Source: Bradyrhizobium sp. (GTDB taxonomy: Bacteria > Pseudomonadota > Alphaproteobacteria > Rhizobiales > Xanthobacteraceae). From it: DNA of 8,206 bases. How positions within the stretch are numbered: the stretch's first letter is position 1; each line of letters starts with the position of its first letter. The position numbers and the translations under genes were made by a program. This document shows, piece by piece, positions 1 to 6,730 of this stretch. The stretch spans positions 1 to 8,206 of the forward strand of contig JAQGKJ010000389.1 of assembly GCA_028290165.1 (NCBI GenBank), written 5' to 3'. The notes under the pieces are model-generated. The model saw only the letters and a list, made by a program, of their open reading frames with translations, did no database searches and had not been told where the DNA came from.

Positions 1-420
1 TGGTTCAAGACCGCCAACGTGCTGTCCACCGGCGACACCTTCACCAGCGGCCGCTATCCCAATATCGATTTCGCCAACGGCGGCAACATCAAGGGCATGC
101 TCGCCGCGACCGACGCCTATCTCAAGCTGACCAACGCCAAAACGAGAATCGTTCCGGGCCACGGTCCGCTCGCCGACAAGCTGGCGCTGATCGAATACCG
201 CACCATGCTGGTCACCGCGCGCGACCGGATGGCAAAACTGGTGAAGGACGGAAAGAGCGAGGACGACGTGGTGGCGGCTAAGCCGTTCGCGGACCTCGAT
301 GCCAAATGGGCGCCCACCGAATTGGCAGGCAAGAATTTTATCCGCGTCGTCTACCACTCGCTTGCCGACAAGCCCGCCGCCAAGCGGTCGTTCATGAAGA
401 GAATCTTCCACAGGAGTTGA
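1..420 (+). CDS. MBL-fold metallo-hydrolase, C-terminal part (5' end outside window)
   Basis: The reading frame is open from base 1 to the TGA at 418-420, giving 139 residues of a C-terminal part. The visible motifs are those of the second half of a metallo-beta-lactamase fold. A Gly-Asp at residues 11-12 (in STGDTF) fits the metal-bridging aspartate. It is followed by a YPNIDFANGG segment, and VPGHGP at residues 51-56 supplies the last metal-binding histidine. The N-terminal HxHxDH metal site must lie upstream of the window. Proteins with this YP.ID..NGG pattern are usually annotated simply as MBL-fold hydrolases, often exported with an N-terminal signal peptide; whether this one is exported cannot be seen. 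The substrate is unknown. The first internal start-like codon (GTG at 19) is not the real start, because coding sequence continues upstream of it. The next gene begins 6 bp after the stop. Confidence 0.85.
   Translation, partial: WFKTANVLSTGDTFTSGRYPNIDFANGGNIKGMLAATDAYLKLTNAKTRIVPGHGPLADKLALIEYRTMLVTARDRMAKLVKDGKSEDDVVAAKPFADLDAKWAPTELAGKNFIRVVYHSLADKPAAKRSFMKRIFHRS
412..416 (+). promoter_or_regulatory. Ribosome binding site of the CinA-family gene
   Basis: AGGAG lies inside the last codons of the upstream hydrolase gene, 10 nt before the ATG at 427. It supports that start and suggests translation from a shared transcript. A second purine-rich stretch (GGTGAG, 421-426) abuts the ATG and is too close to act as the main site. 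Confidence 0.6.
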
Positions 421-426
421 GGTGAG

Positions 427-909
427 ATGAAGGATCTGGTCGCGACCGCGGAGAAGATAGCCGCGAAACTGATCGAGCGGCGCCAGACGATTGCGGTCGC
501 CGAATCCTCGACCGGCGGATTGATCTCCGCAAGCCTGCTCGCGGTCCCCGGCGCGTCGGCCTATTTCCTTGGCTCCGCCGTGGTCTATACCCGCGACGCG
601 CGGCGGATCCTGATGGATATCCCCGATGAGGCGATGAAGGGAATCCGCTCGGCCTCGGAGCCTTATGCGAAACTGCTGGCAAGCCAGATCCGCCGGCGCT
701 TTTCGTCGGATTGGGGCCTGTCGGAGACCGGCGCGACCGGCCCGACCGGCAACCGCTACGGCGACGCCGCCGGCCACAGCTGCTTGGGCGTCGCGGGCGC
801 GGAGGTGTCGGTGATGACGCTGGAGACCGGCAGCAGCGACCGGCTCGCCAACATGCAGGTGTTCGCGTCAACGGCGCTGAATTTTTTGCTGCAGAATCTA
901 TCGCGGTGA
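427..909 (+). CDS. CinA-family protein (CinA C-terminal / PncC-like domain, stand-alone)
   Basis: This 160-residue protein matches a single CinA C-terminal domain with no N-terminal molybdopterin-binding-like domain. Characteristic features are AESSTGG at residues 25-31 (family consensus AES-C/S-TGG), the hydrophobic YFLGSAVVYT block at 46-55, and the glycine-rich GATGPTG loop at 102-108. In the characterised family members (E. coli PncC), the domain is a cytoplasmic nicotinamide-mononucleotide deamidase that recycles NMN to nicotinate mononucleotide for NAD synthesis. The second loop differs from the usual GIAGPGGG-type sequence and runs on into NRYGDAAGH, so the same activity is inferred rather than shown. 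The ATG at 427 has an AGGAG site 10 nt upstream. The gene follows the MBL-fold hydrolase by 6 bp, suggesting an operon, and ends before a palindrome that may terminate it. Confidence 0.85.
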   Translation: MKDLVATAEKIAAKLIERRQTIAVAESSTGGLISASLLAVPGASAYFLGSAVVYTRDARRILMDIPDEAMKGIRSASEPYAKLLASQIRRRFSSDWGLSETGATGPTGNRYGDAAGHSCLGVAGAEVSVMTLETGSSDRLANMQVFASTALNFLLQNLSR

Positions 910-925
910 TTGTTCGCCTTGTGAC

Positions 926-1047
926 CGTCGTCCCTGCCAAAGCAGGGATCCATACGCCGTGTCGCTTGTTTTGAGAGGTGCTGTTTGACGGCTTTCGCGC
1001 ACCCGCTAACGCCTGTGGTTATGGGTCCCTGCTTTCGCAGGGACGAC
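926..1047. repeat. Pair of inverted extragenic palindromes (GTCGTCCCTGC type)
   Basis: Arm 1 at 927-954 and arm 2 at 1020-1047 are near-perfect reverse complements of each other, with two mismatches. They are separated by a 65-bp spacer. Each arm is also a hairpin by itself. In arm 1, TCCCTGC (931-937) pairs with GCAGGGA (942-948) around CAAA. In arm 2, GTCCCTGC (1025-1032) pairs with GCAGGGAC (1037-1044) around TTTC. Sequences of this form are dispersed through Bradyrhizobium-type genomes between genes. Here the pair fills the gap between two convergent genes. Confidence 0.8.
1025..1044 (-). terminator. Possible bidirectional transcription terminator hairpin
   Basis: An 8-bp perfect stem with a 4-nt loop lies about 20 bp past the stop codon of the adaptor gene. 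The related hairpin at 931-948 lies about 20 bp past the CinA stop. The position between convergent genes fits termination of both transcripts. Neither hairpin is followed by a clear run of T, so this is a positional inference, not a classic intrinsic terminator. Confidence 0.35.
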
Positions 1048-1062
1048 GACGTGCCTTAGGCC

Positions 1063-2373
1063 TCACTTCTCGCGGAACGCGCGCATCAGCTGGTCGCTGA
1101 GCGGCTTGATCAGGTAGGACAGCATGGTGCGGTCGCCGGTCTGCACGAAGGCCTCGACCGGCATGCCGGGAATCATTTTGGCCTCGCCGAGGCGCGCGAT
1201 CTCTTCCGGCGGCATCGAGACGCGGATGGTGTAATAGGATTGCCCGGTGCGCTGGTCGGTGGTGACGTCGGGCGAAACGCGGGTGACGAAGCCGGTCAGT
1301 TCCGGCGTGGTGCGCTGGTTGAAGGCCGACAGCCGCAGCAGGGTTTTCTGGCCGATCTGCAATTTGTCGATGTCCTGCGGGTTGACCTTGGCCTCGACCT
1401 GAAGATCGTCGGACTGCGGAACGATCATCATGATGGCGTCGCCCGCCGTGATCACGCCACCGACCGTGTGCACCGTGGATTGCAGCACCATGCCGTTCTG
1501 CGGGGCGCGGATGTCGGTCCGCCGCAACTGGTCCTCGGCGGTGACCTTGCGCTCGACGAATTCGCCGATCTTGTCGTTGGTCTCGCGCAAATCCTTCGAA
1601 ACTTCGCTGACCATGTCCTTGTCGACCTGGATGATCTGCAATTCGGTTTCGGTGATCTTGCCCTTGGCCTGCGCGCGCGAGGCGACGTATTGCGCGCGCT
1701 CGCCGTTAAGCCGGGCGGTGTCGCGTTCCAGCGTGGTCAGTCGCGAAATCTGCACCAAATGCTTGTCGTAGAGGTCGCGAACGCCAGCCAGTTCCTTTTC
1801 CACCAGCGCGATTTCCTGGTCTTTTGCCTTTTCCTGCGCTGCCAAACCAGCGATCTCCTCGTTCAACTGGGTGACCCGCTCGCGCAACTGCGCCTTCTGC
1901 CCGACCCTGCCATTGACGCGGACCTCGAACAATTTGGTCTCGCTTATGATGACGTTCTTGACGTCGGGATCGTCAATACGACCGAGCAGCATTGGAGGAA
2001 ATACAATCTTGTCGACGCCCTGCTGTTCGGCCTGCAGCCGCGCCGCCCGCGCCCACAACCCGTCGAGGTTTTTGGTGACGATCGCTAGGTTGGCCTTGGT
2101 GACGGTATCGTCGAGCCGCACCACCACGTCGCCGGCCTTGACGAGGTCGCCATCGCGCGCCAGCACTTCACCGACCACGCCACCGGTCGGATGCTGCACT
2201 TTCTTGACGTTGGATTCGACGACAACCGATCCCGGCGCGATCAACGCGCCCGAAATCTGCGCGGTCGAGGCCCAGCCGCCCAGCCCGCCGGCGAGAACGA
2301 CGACCACCGCCAGCCCGATGATCAGGTGCAAGCGGATCGAACGCCGCGCGCCCTGGTTCTCGTCGCCGCTCAT
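1063..2373 (-). CDS. HlyD-family type I secretion periplasmic adaptor (PrsE-like)
   Basis: This 436-residue protein has the usual length and plan of a type I secretion membrane fusion protein. It has a short cytoplasmic N-terminus, then one membrane anchor at about residues 15-34. A first lipoyl/beta-barrel half follows at about 44-90 (VKKVQHPTGGVVGEV and a following GDLVKAGDVVVRLD segment). A long charged helical region at about 95-290 is expected to form the periplasmic coiled-coil hairpin. The second barrel half follows (RAPQNGMVLQSTVHTVGG). The C-terminus carries the family hallmark RTMLSYLIKPLSDQ close to the end. It would link the inner-membrane ABC exporter to a TolC-type channel during one-step protein secretion. 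Its ATG overlaps the stop of the ABC gene by ATGA, and a GGAG lies 10 nt upstream at 2384-2387, so the two are translationally coupled. The cargo is unknown. Confidence 0.93.
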   Translation of the reverse strand: MSGDENQGARRSIRLHLIIGLAVVVVLAGGLGGWASTAQISGALIAPGSVVVESNVKKVQHPTGGVVGEVLARDGDLVKAGDVVVRLDDTVTKANLAIVTKNLDGLWARAARLQAEQQGVDKIVFPPMLLGRIDDPDVKNVIISETKLFEVRVNGRVGQKAQLRERVTQLNEEIAGLAAQEKAKDQEIALVEKELAGVRDLYDKHLVQISRLTTLERDTARLNGERAQYVASRAQAKGKITETELQIIQVDKDMVSEVSKDLRETNDKIGEFVERKVTAEDQLRRTDIRAPQNGMVLQSTVHTVGGVITAGDAIMMIVPQSDDLQVEAKVNPQDIDKLQIGQKTLLRLSAFNQRTTPELTGFVTRVSPDVTTDQRTGQSYYTIRVSMPPEEIARLGEAKMIPGMPVEAFVQTGDRTMLSYLIKPLSDQLMRAFREK

Positions 2374-4118
2374 GATTTGGCAACTCCGGCATCGGATACG
2401 ATCTTGATCGGAGACGGCGGCGCGACCCGCGGCTGCAGCACCTGCCCCAGAACCGTTTCCTTCGGGCCGAAGGCCTGCATGCGGCCGTCTTTGAGCACCA
2501 GAAGCTGATCGACCGCCTCGATCCCGATCGGCCGGTGCGCAACCACCACCACGATCGCGCCACGCTCCCGCGCCGCGCGAACGGCACGGCTCAGCGCCTC
2601 ATCGCCTTCGGTGTCGAGATTGGAATTCGGCTCGTCGAGCACGATCAGGAACGGATTGCCGTAGAGCGCCCGCGCCAATGCCACGCGCTGCGCCTGTCCG
2701 GCCGAGAGCGCGGTGCCCTGTTCGCCGATCTCGGTGTCGTAGCCGTCGCGCATCTTGATGATCATCTCGTGGACGCCGGCCTCCTTCGCCGCCGAGATGA
2801 TGGATTCGGCACTGGCGTCGGGATCGAACCGGCAAATGTTGTGGGCGACGGAGCCTGCGAACAATTCGACATCCTGTGGCAGATAGCCGATGTGGCGGCC
2901 GAGCACGTCGGATGACCACTGGTCGAGAGCCGCACCGTCAACCCGGACCTTGCCGCGGAACGGCTGCCATACGCCGACCAGCGCGCGCACCAATGACGAT
3001 TTGCCCGATCCGCTTGGGCCGATGATGCCCAGTCCGTTGCCGGCCTGCAGAGCAAAGGTCACGTCCTGGACGATAATCTTTTGATCGCCCGGCGGCACGA
3101 TGCTGACGGCCTCGACCGACAGGCGGCTCGACGGGCTCTGCAGCAGCGTCGGCACCGCGCGCGCCGGCAGCGATTCCAGCAGCTTGTTGAGGCGATGCCA
3201 GCTCTGGCGCGCGGCGACAAAGCCCTTCCAATGCGCGATCGCGAGATCGACCGGCGCCAGCGCCCGCGCGCTCAGGATCGAGCCCGCGATGATAATGCCC
3301 GCGGTCGCCTCCTGATGGATCACCAGATAGGCGCCGACGGCGAGCACGGCCGACTGCAGGGTCATGCGCATGACCTTGGCGACCGCGCCGAGACCGCCGG
3401 CGACGTCGCTGGCACGCTGGTTGCCCGCAAGGTATTTCTCGTTGGCCTCGCCCCAACGCCTGGTCAGGCGTCCCGCCATTCCCATCGCGACCAGCACTTC
3501 GGCGTTGCGCCGGCTGACGGCGGCCAGATCGTTGCGGCGCGCCGCGAGCCCCATGGCCTCGCGGGCCGGCGTGCGCGACATGAACTCGGTGATGATGGTG
3601 AGCGCAACCAGAATGACCGCGCCGACCAGCGCGGTCAGGCCGATCATCACGTGGAAAGCGAAGCAGATCGCCAGATAGAACGGCAGCCAGGGCAGATCGA
3701 AGAATGCGCCCGGCCCCATGCTGCCGAGGAACGAACGAACATTGTCCAGATCGCGCAGCGGCTGCAGACCCTCATTGCGTCCGCCAACCATCAGCGGCAG
3801 CCGCACCACGGTTTCGAAGACGCGGCTGTTGAGCGCTTCGTCGAGCGAGGTCCCGACCCGGCCCAGGATTCGGCCGCGGATCAGGTCGAGAACGCCCTGG
3901 GCGGCGTACAACCCGCCGGCCAGAATGATCAGGCCGACGAGGGTCGGCACGCTCCGGCTCGGCAGCACCCGGTCGTAGACCTCCAGCATGAAGATCGAGC
4001 CGGTCAGATAGAGCAGGTTGATCATGCAACTCATGACGCCGACGCCGATGAAAGCGCTGCGGCAGGCACGCAGCGCGTCACCGAGTTCGGAACGCCGGAC
4101 ACCGGGGACGGCTGCCAT
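2370..4118 (-). CDS. Type I secretion system permease/ATPase (PrsD-like ABC exporter)
   Basis: This 582-residue protein fuses a membrane domain to one ATPase domain. The N-terminal part (about 20-300) has hydrophobic segments near 21-48, 58-78, 143-176 and 255-285, with LTGSIFMLEVYDRVLPS at 38-54, a sequence typical of the PrtD/PrsD type. There is no peptidase C39 domain ahead of it. The ATPase has Walker A GPSGSGKS (367-374), a Q-loop glutamine at 415 in GYLPQDVELF, signature LSAGQ (471-475), Walker B LIVLDEP (491-497) with catalytic Glu496, and the H-loop histidine at 528. All key residues are intact. LDEPNSNLD is a further mark of this subfamily. It should energise export of a non-cleaved, C-terminal-signal substrate together with the adjacent adaptor. 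The ATG at 4118 has AGGA very close upstream and GGAAGAG a little further back, so the ribosome binding site is not clear-cut. Confidence 0.95.
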   Translation of the reverse strand: MAAVPGVRRSELGDALRACRSAFIGVGVMSCMINLLYLTGSIFMLEVYDRVLPSRSVPTLVGLIILAGGLYAAQGVLDLIRGRILGRVGTSLDEALNSRVFETVVRLPLMVGGRNEGLQPLRDLDNVRSFLGSMGPGAFFDLPWLPFYLAICFAFHVMIGLTALVGAVILVALTIITEFMSRTPAREAMGLAARRNDLAAVSRRNAEVLVAMGMAGRLTRRWGEANEKYLAGNQRASDVAGGLGAVAKVMRMTLQSAVLAVGAYLVIHQEATAGIIIAGSILSARALAPVDLAIAHWKGFVAARQSWHRLNKLLESLPARAVPTLLQSPSSRLSVEAVSIVPPGDQKIIVQDVTFALQAGNGLGIIGPSGSGKSSLVRALVGVWQPFRGKVRVDGAALDQWSSDVLGRHIGYLPQDVELFAGSVAHNICRFDPDASAESIISAAKEAGVHEMIIKMRDGYDTEIGEQGTALSAGQAQRVALARALYGNPFLIVLDEPNSNLDTEGDEALSRAVRAARERGAIVVVVAHRPIGIEAVDQLLVLKDGRMQAFGPKETVLGQVLQPRVAPPSPIKIVSDAGVAKS

Positions 4119-4334
4119 AAATCCTGATCTCTTCCAGAGGGGTACGCGACCCCCTGAATCGCGAGGGTTTGCAGCGCCACTCTTACCGATTTTTGCGGCT
4201 AGCGTCCATTTGAAGTCACATTAACCTAAACGTTGGCGGCGGCCGAGCCGCCTCGCCATCAGGCCGGACGACGGAACTCGGAGCGGGCCGGGCCGAGTGC
4301 GGCCGGCCTGCCGGAAGCGGCGCCGGTCCTGCCT
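4119..4334. other. Intergenic region upstream of the type I secretion operon
   Basis: This 216-bp gap lies between the end of the MFS gene and the start of the ABC exporter, both on the minus strand. It contains a short GC hairpin at 4238-4252 (GGCGGC, CGA loop, GCCGCC). A comparatively AT-richer patch at about 4205-4232 is the most likely place for the secretion-operon promoter. I could not find a convincing -35/-10 pair. Confidence 0.4.
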
Positions 4335-5606
4335 TCAGGGGTCAGCGGCGAGTTGCGGCGTGTCAGGTGTGGCTCCGGGCCGGTCCCGGCTCGTGCTGTG
4401 TACCTCGCCGCGTCGGGGCAGCAGGAGCGGGGTGGCCAGCAGGAAGACACCGGCGATCGCGATCGCGGTGCGCGGGCTGGTAGCACTGGCGAGCAGACCC
4501 CACAGGGCGATCAAGGCCGCGACCGTTGCGTTACCGGTGATCGACCATGCGGACAGGGTCCGCGCCACTCGGCCCTGCTCGATTTGGTCGAGCCGGTAGC
4601 TGGCGAATACCGGGTTGAACACGCCTATGCAGGTGACCAAACCAAGCTGGACGGCGATGACGAGCACGATCCCGGCAGCGCCGGGACGGATGAAGGCCAA
4701 TCCGAGCGGCCAGCATGCGCGCAGCGCGCCGACAACGAGCATGACCTTGTGCTGGCCGAACCGCGCTGCGAGAGGGCGGGCCAGCCGTGAGCCGATCAGG
4801 CCGCCGACACAGGGGGCTCCGAAGGCGAGGCCGTACTGCCACGGTGCGAACCCGAGACCGCCCAGCATCAGGACAGCGATCAGCGGCGAGGTCGCCATAA
4901 TCAGGCCGTTGACCAGGATCGTGTTGAAGAACAGCGGGCGCAGCGCTGGGTTGGTCAGGATGTACCGCCAACCTTCGAGCAGGTCGCCGGCTCGGAGCCG
5001 TGGCGCGTCGGTTCGCACGGGGCGCGGCTCGCTCCCACCGATCGCGCGGATTGCTAGCGCCGAAAGCAGGTAGCTGACCGCATCGACCACCACGGTCGTC
5101 ACCCGGCCGAACAGCCCGATCGCGAACCCGCCGAGCGGCGGTCCGAGCGCGGTAGCGGTCCATGTCGTGGACTCGAACCGCCCATTCGCGACGATCAGGT
5201 CCTCCGGCCGTACCAGCGCCTTCAGATATGCGCCGCTCGCCGCCGTAAAGGCGTTGCTGGCTGCGGCCACGATGACCGACACGACCAGGAGCTGGACGAA
5301 GCCGAGCCAGCCGAGCGCGAACGCGGCGGGGACGCTCATCAACGCCGCGAACCGGGTCAGGTCCATCGCAACCATCACCGGCCGCTTGCGGCGGAACTCC
5401 ACCCACGGGCCGAGCGGCACCGCCACCAGCGCCCCCACGGCCAGCCCCGCCGCTGCCAGCACCGACACCTCGGTAGGCCCGGCGTGCAGCACGAGGATCG
5501 CGATCAAGGGAAACGCGCCGAATCCGAGCCACGTGCCAAACGTGCTGACCGCATACGCCGCCCAAAGCCAACCGAACTGCCGCCCGAGCGACCGCCTAGC
5601 TACCAT
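4335..5606 (-). CDS. MFS transporter (EntS/MFS_3-like exporter)
   Basis: This 423-residue, strongly hydrophobic protein fits an integral inner-membrane carrier with about 11-12 transmembrane helices. An MFS motif A-like loop, GPWVEFRRKRPVM, lies at residues 66-78 between helices 2 and 3. A second charged loop in the middle (about 195-215, rich in Arg and Pro) separates the two halves. The general pattern resembles the EntS/MFS_3 group of siderophore and drug exporters; the substrate cannot be told from sequence. The C-terminal 25-30 residues are hydrophilic and proline-rich. Wording such as LVRPEDLIVANGRFESTTWT is more reminiscent of actinobacterial family members than of rhizobial ones, and the gene looks even more GC-rich than its neighbours. 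Transfer is therefore possible but unproven. No strong ribosome binding site is visible; AGGGG lies about 12 nt ahead of the ATG. The gene has its own spacing (216 bp) from the downstream secretion operon. Confidence 0.88.
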   Translation of the reverse strand: MVARRSLGRQFGWLWAAYAVSTFGTWLGFGAFPLIAILVLHAGPTEVSVLAAAGLAVGALVAVPLGPWVEFRRKRPVMVAMDLTRFAALMSVPAAFALGWLGFVQLLVVSVIVAAASNAFTAASGAYLKALVRPEDLIVANGRFESTTWTATALGPPLGGFAIGLFGRVTTVVVDAVSYLLSALAIRAIGGSEPRPVRTDAPRLRAGDLLEGWRYILTNPALRPLFFNTILVNGLIMATSPLIAVLMLGGLGFAPWQYGLAFGAPCVGGLIGSRLARPLAARFGQHKVMLVVGALRACWPLGLAFIRPGAAGIVLVIAVQLGLVTCIGVFNPVFASYRLDQIEQGRVARTLSAWSITGNATVAALIALWGLLASATSPRTAIAIAGVFLLATPLLLPRRGEVHSTSRDRPGATPDTPQLAADP

Positions 5607-5752
5607 GCCCAGCCCACCCCTCGCTGTCCCGCCCGAACAACCTCTCGTTGACCAGCAAGATCACAGCAAGCCGCAGGCCAGCGAATCAAACAACCGCTTT
5701 GCCATCATGCGCAACAAAACAAACGTCCGCCAACGCCCTGGAATTTGTCGCG

Positions 5753-5779
5753 TAGGAACGCGCGGGGCAGTTAGGGAAC
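5753..5779 (+). promoter_or_regulatory. Tandem GGAAC boxes upstream of the DUF1236-like gene
   Basis: GGAAC occurs at 5755-5759 and again at 5775-5779, 20 bp apart on the same strand, which places them on the same DNA face. The gene start is 55 bp past the second box. GGAAC is the -35 element recognised by the alphaproteobacterial general stress sigma factor EcfG. The matching CGTT -10 element is not present at 16-17 bp from either box, so this is only suggestive. Confidence 0.22.
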
Positions 5780-5824
5780 CTATACGGCTCCAATTACTTG
5801 TCTTGGACCTTACCCAATACCATT

Positions 5825-5829
5825 GGAGA
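5825..5829 (+). promoter_or_regulatory. Ribosome binding site deciding the ATG at 5834
   Basis: GGAGA lies 4 nt before the ATG at 5834. This favours that start over the in-frame TTG at 5798, which would add 12 residues ahead of a good signal peptide. Confidence 0.55.
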
Positions 5830-5833
5830 CATC

Positions 5834-6250
5834 ATGATCCGCCGCTTTATCGGAATTGCTGCCCTTGTCGCCGCCGTGGCCCTCCCCGTGGTGGCGCAAG
5901 CCCAAGGGGTCCCGGGTGGGGTCGAGCGAGGCTCGAGAGAAGGCGAAAGGGCAGCCGGACCGGTCGGCGCCGTCGTCGGCGGTGTGATTGGCGGCGTGGT
6001 CGGTGGCGTCGCCGGGGTTCTTGGCGTCGACGAGCGTCCCCGCTTTCGCAACTACGTCGTCGAGCAACGTCGGCCTTCCTATCAATACCGCGAGGACGTC
6101 CGAATTGGCACGGTTCTGCCGGAGGAAGGCGTCACCTATTACAACGTACCGCCGGAATACGGCGCTCGGGAATATCGTTATACGGTTGTGAACGGCCGCA
6201 CCGTCCTGGTCGAACCGCGCAGCCGACGGATTGTCGAGATCGTCGAGTAA
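5834..6250 (+). CDS. DUF1236-like secreted small protein with glycine zipper
   Basis: This 138-residue protein begins with a clear Sec signal peptide: MIRR, a hydrophobic core at about 5-20, and a likely cleavage after AQA at 21-23. The mature part has a glycine-rich segment at about 42-64 built on repeated GGV units, a glycine-zipper pattern that could insert into or associate with a membrane. The C-terminal 45 residues (LPEEGVTYYNVPPEYG, then EYRYTVVNGRTVLVEPRSRR) match my memory of the DUF1236 domain, which is frequent in Bradyrhizobium and relatives and has no established function. The start at 5834 is chosen because of the ribosome binding site and because the signal peptide then begins correctly. 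It is divergent from the MFS gene and is followed by an extragenic palindrome. An envelope role is an inference from the signal peptide only. Confidence 0.82.
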   Translation: MIRRFIGIAALVAAVALPVVAQAQGVPGGVERGSREGERAAGPVGAVVGGVIGGVVGGVAGVLGVDERPRFRNYVVEQRRPSYQYREDVRIGTVLPEEGVTYYNVPPEYGAREYRYTVVNGRTVLVEPRSRRIVEIVE

Positions 6251-6318
6251 GACGACCGCAGCATTGGATCGTGGATGCCGTCGTCAACCGCGCCAGCCTT
6301 GCGTGTTAGCGGATTTCT

Positions 6319-6394
6319 TACCCTCCCTTGGAGGGGGAGGGTCGGCCGCACTCGGCGATGCACAGCATCGACCGATGCGGGCGGGGTGGGGTGA
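6319..6394 (+). repeat. ACCCTCCC-type extragenic palindrome, copy A
   Basis: The core at 6320-6344 contains an 8-bp stem, ACCCTCCC (6320-6327) with GGGAGGGT (6335-6342). A variable middle follows, holding a second small hairpin CGATGC-ACA-GCATCG at 6356-6370. The element ends in GCGGGGTGGGGTGA (6381-6394). It lies 69 bp after the DUF1236-like stop and ends 4 bp before the stop of the DUF559 remnant. It may also stop transcription of the DUF1236-like gene. Confidence 0.75.
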
Positions 6395-6398
6395 CGGT

Positions 6399-6712
6399 CT
6401 ATCTCCGGCGCCGGTGCTTTAGTGATCTGACTTCCGCCTCACGCGAATCATATAACTCCACATAAATCCGTTCGAGCACCGCATTCAGATCGCTCCTGAT
6501 CTCCGAATTCCAAAATCGAACGACGCGGTACCCTTCCCGTTCGAGCCAAAGAAGTCTACGACACAGGGGCCGATGGGCGCTTGCCGAGGGAAATGCGTGC
6601 CGTCCACCGGCAGTTCTTTCAGCGCGCGCCATAATGCCCGCTCGTGCGGAGTCGTGTTGGCTCGGAGTCGCTTGGCGGCTGCTCGGCGGATTGATGTTGA
6701 AATCATGGGCAT
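6399..6712 (-). pseudogene. DUF559 (Vsr-like nuclease fold) gene, internally deleted and frameshifted
   Basis: Two overlapping minus-strand frames together make a recognisable but broken DUF559 protein. The 5' part, from ATG at 6712, reads AKRLRANTTPHERALWRAL and continues to RQAPIGPCVVDFF, the standard start of the family. At about 6548-6556 the homology jumps to another frame, which reads LWLEREGYRVVRFWNSEI followed by NAVLERIY, the standard end, and stops at 6399. In intact members these two blocks are separated by roughly 25-30 residues carrying the conserved E-x-DG-x-QH-type catalytic segment. That segment is absent here, so a deletion of a length not divisible by three explains both the loss and the frameshift. 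Intact DUF559 proteins have a restriction-endonuclease-like fold related to Vsr and have no firm biological role. Read without the frame change, the first frame ends at 6485 with an unrelated tail. The product should be inactive. Confidence 0.8.
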
Positions 6713-6730
6713 CTCACTCGCGGATAGATC

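Noticed and set aside
1240..2088. Plus-strand open frame (282 codons) opposite the adaptor gene
   Set aside because: It is a shadow of the adaptor, with no domain and no ribosome binding site.
3081..4127. Long plus-strand open frame (348 codons) opposite the ABC exporter
   Set aside because: It is antisense to a gene with every ABC motif intact. Its composition (Arg, Gln, Asp, Ala, His) is typical of a GC-rich shadow frame and it has no recognisable domain.
4238..4252. GC hairpin after the MFS gene as an intrinsic terminator
   Set aside because: The stem is 6 bp with a 3-nt loop and no clear T-run follows on the minus strand. It may be chance in GC-rich DNA.
4531..5571. Second minus-strand frame of 346 codons inside the MFS gene
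   Set aside because: It is out of frame with the hydrophobic MFS protein and is Arg/Ala/Gly-rich, without membrane segments.
5798..5833. TTG at 5798 as an upstream start of the DUF1236-like gene
   Set aside because: It would place 12 extra residues before a standard signal peptide. The ATG at 5834 has its own GGAGA.
5167..6309. Plus-strand open frame of 380 codons spanning the MFS start and the DUF1236-like gene
   Set aside because: It crosses two well-supported genes in other frames. The translation is low-complexity, with Arg-rich runs and no domain.
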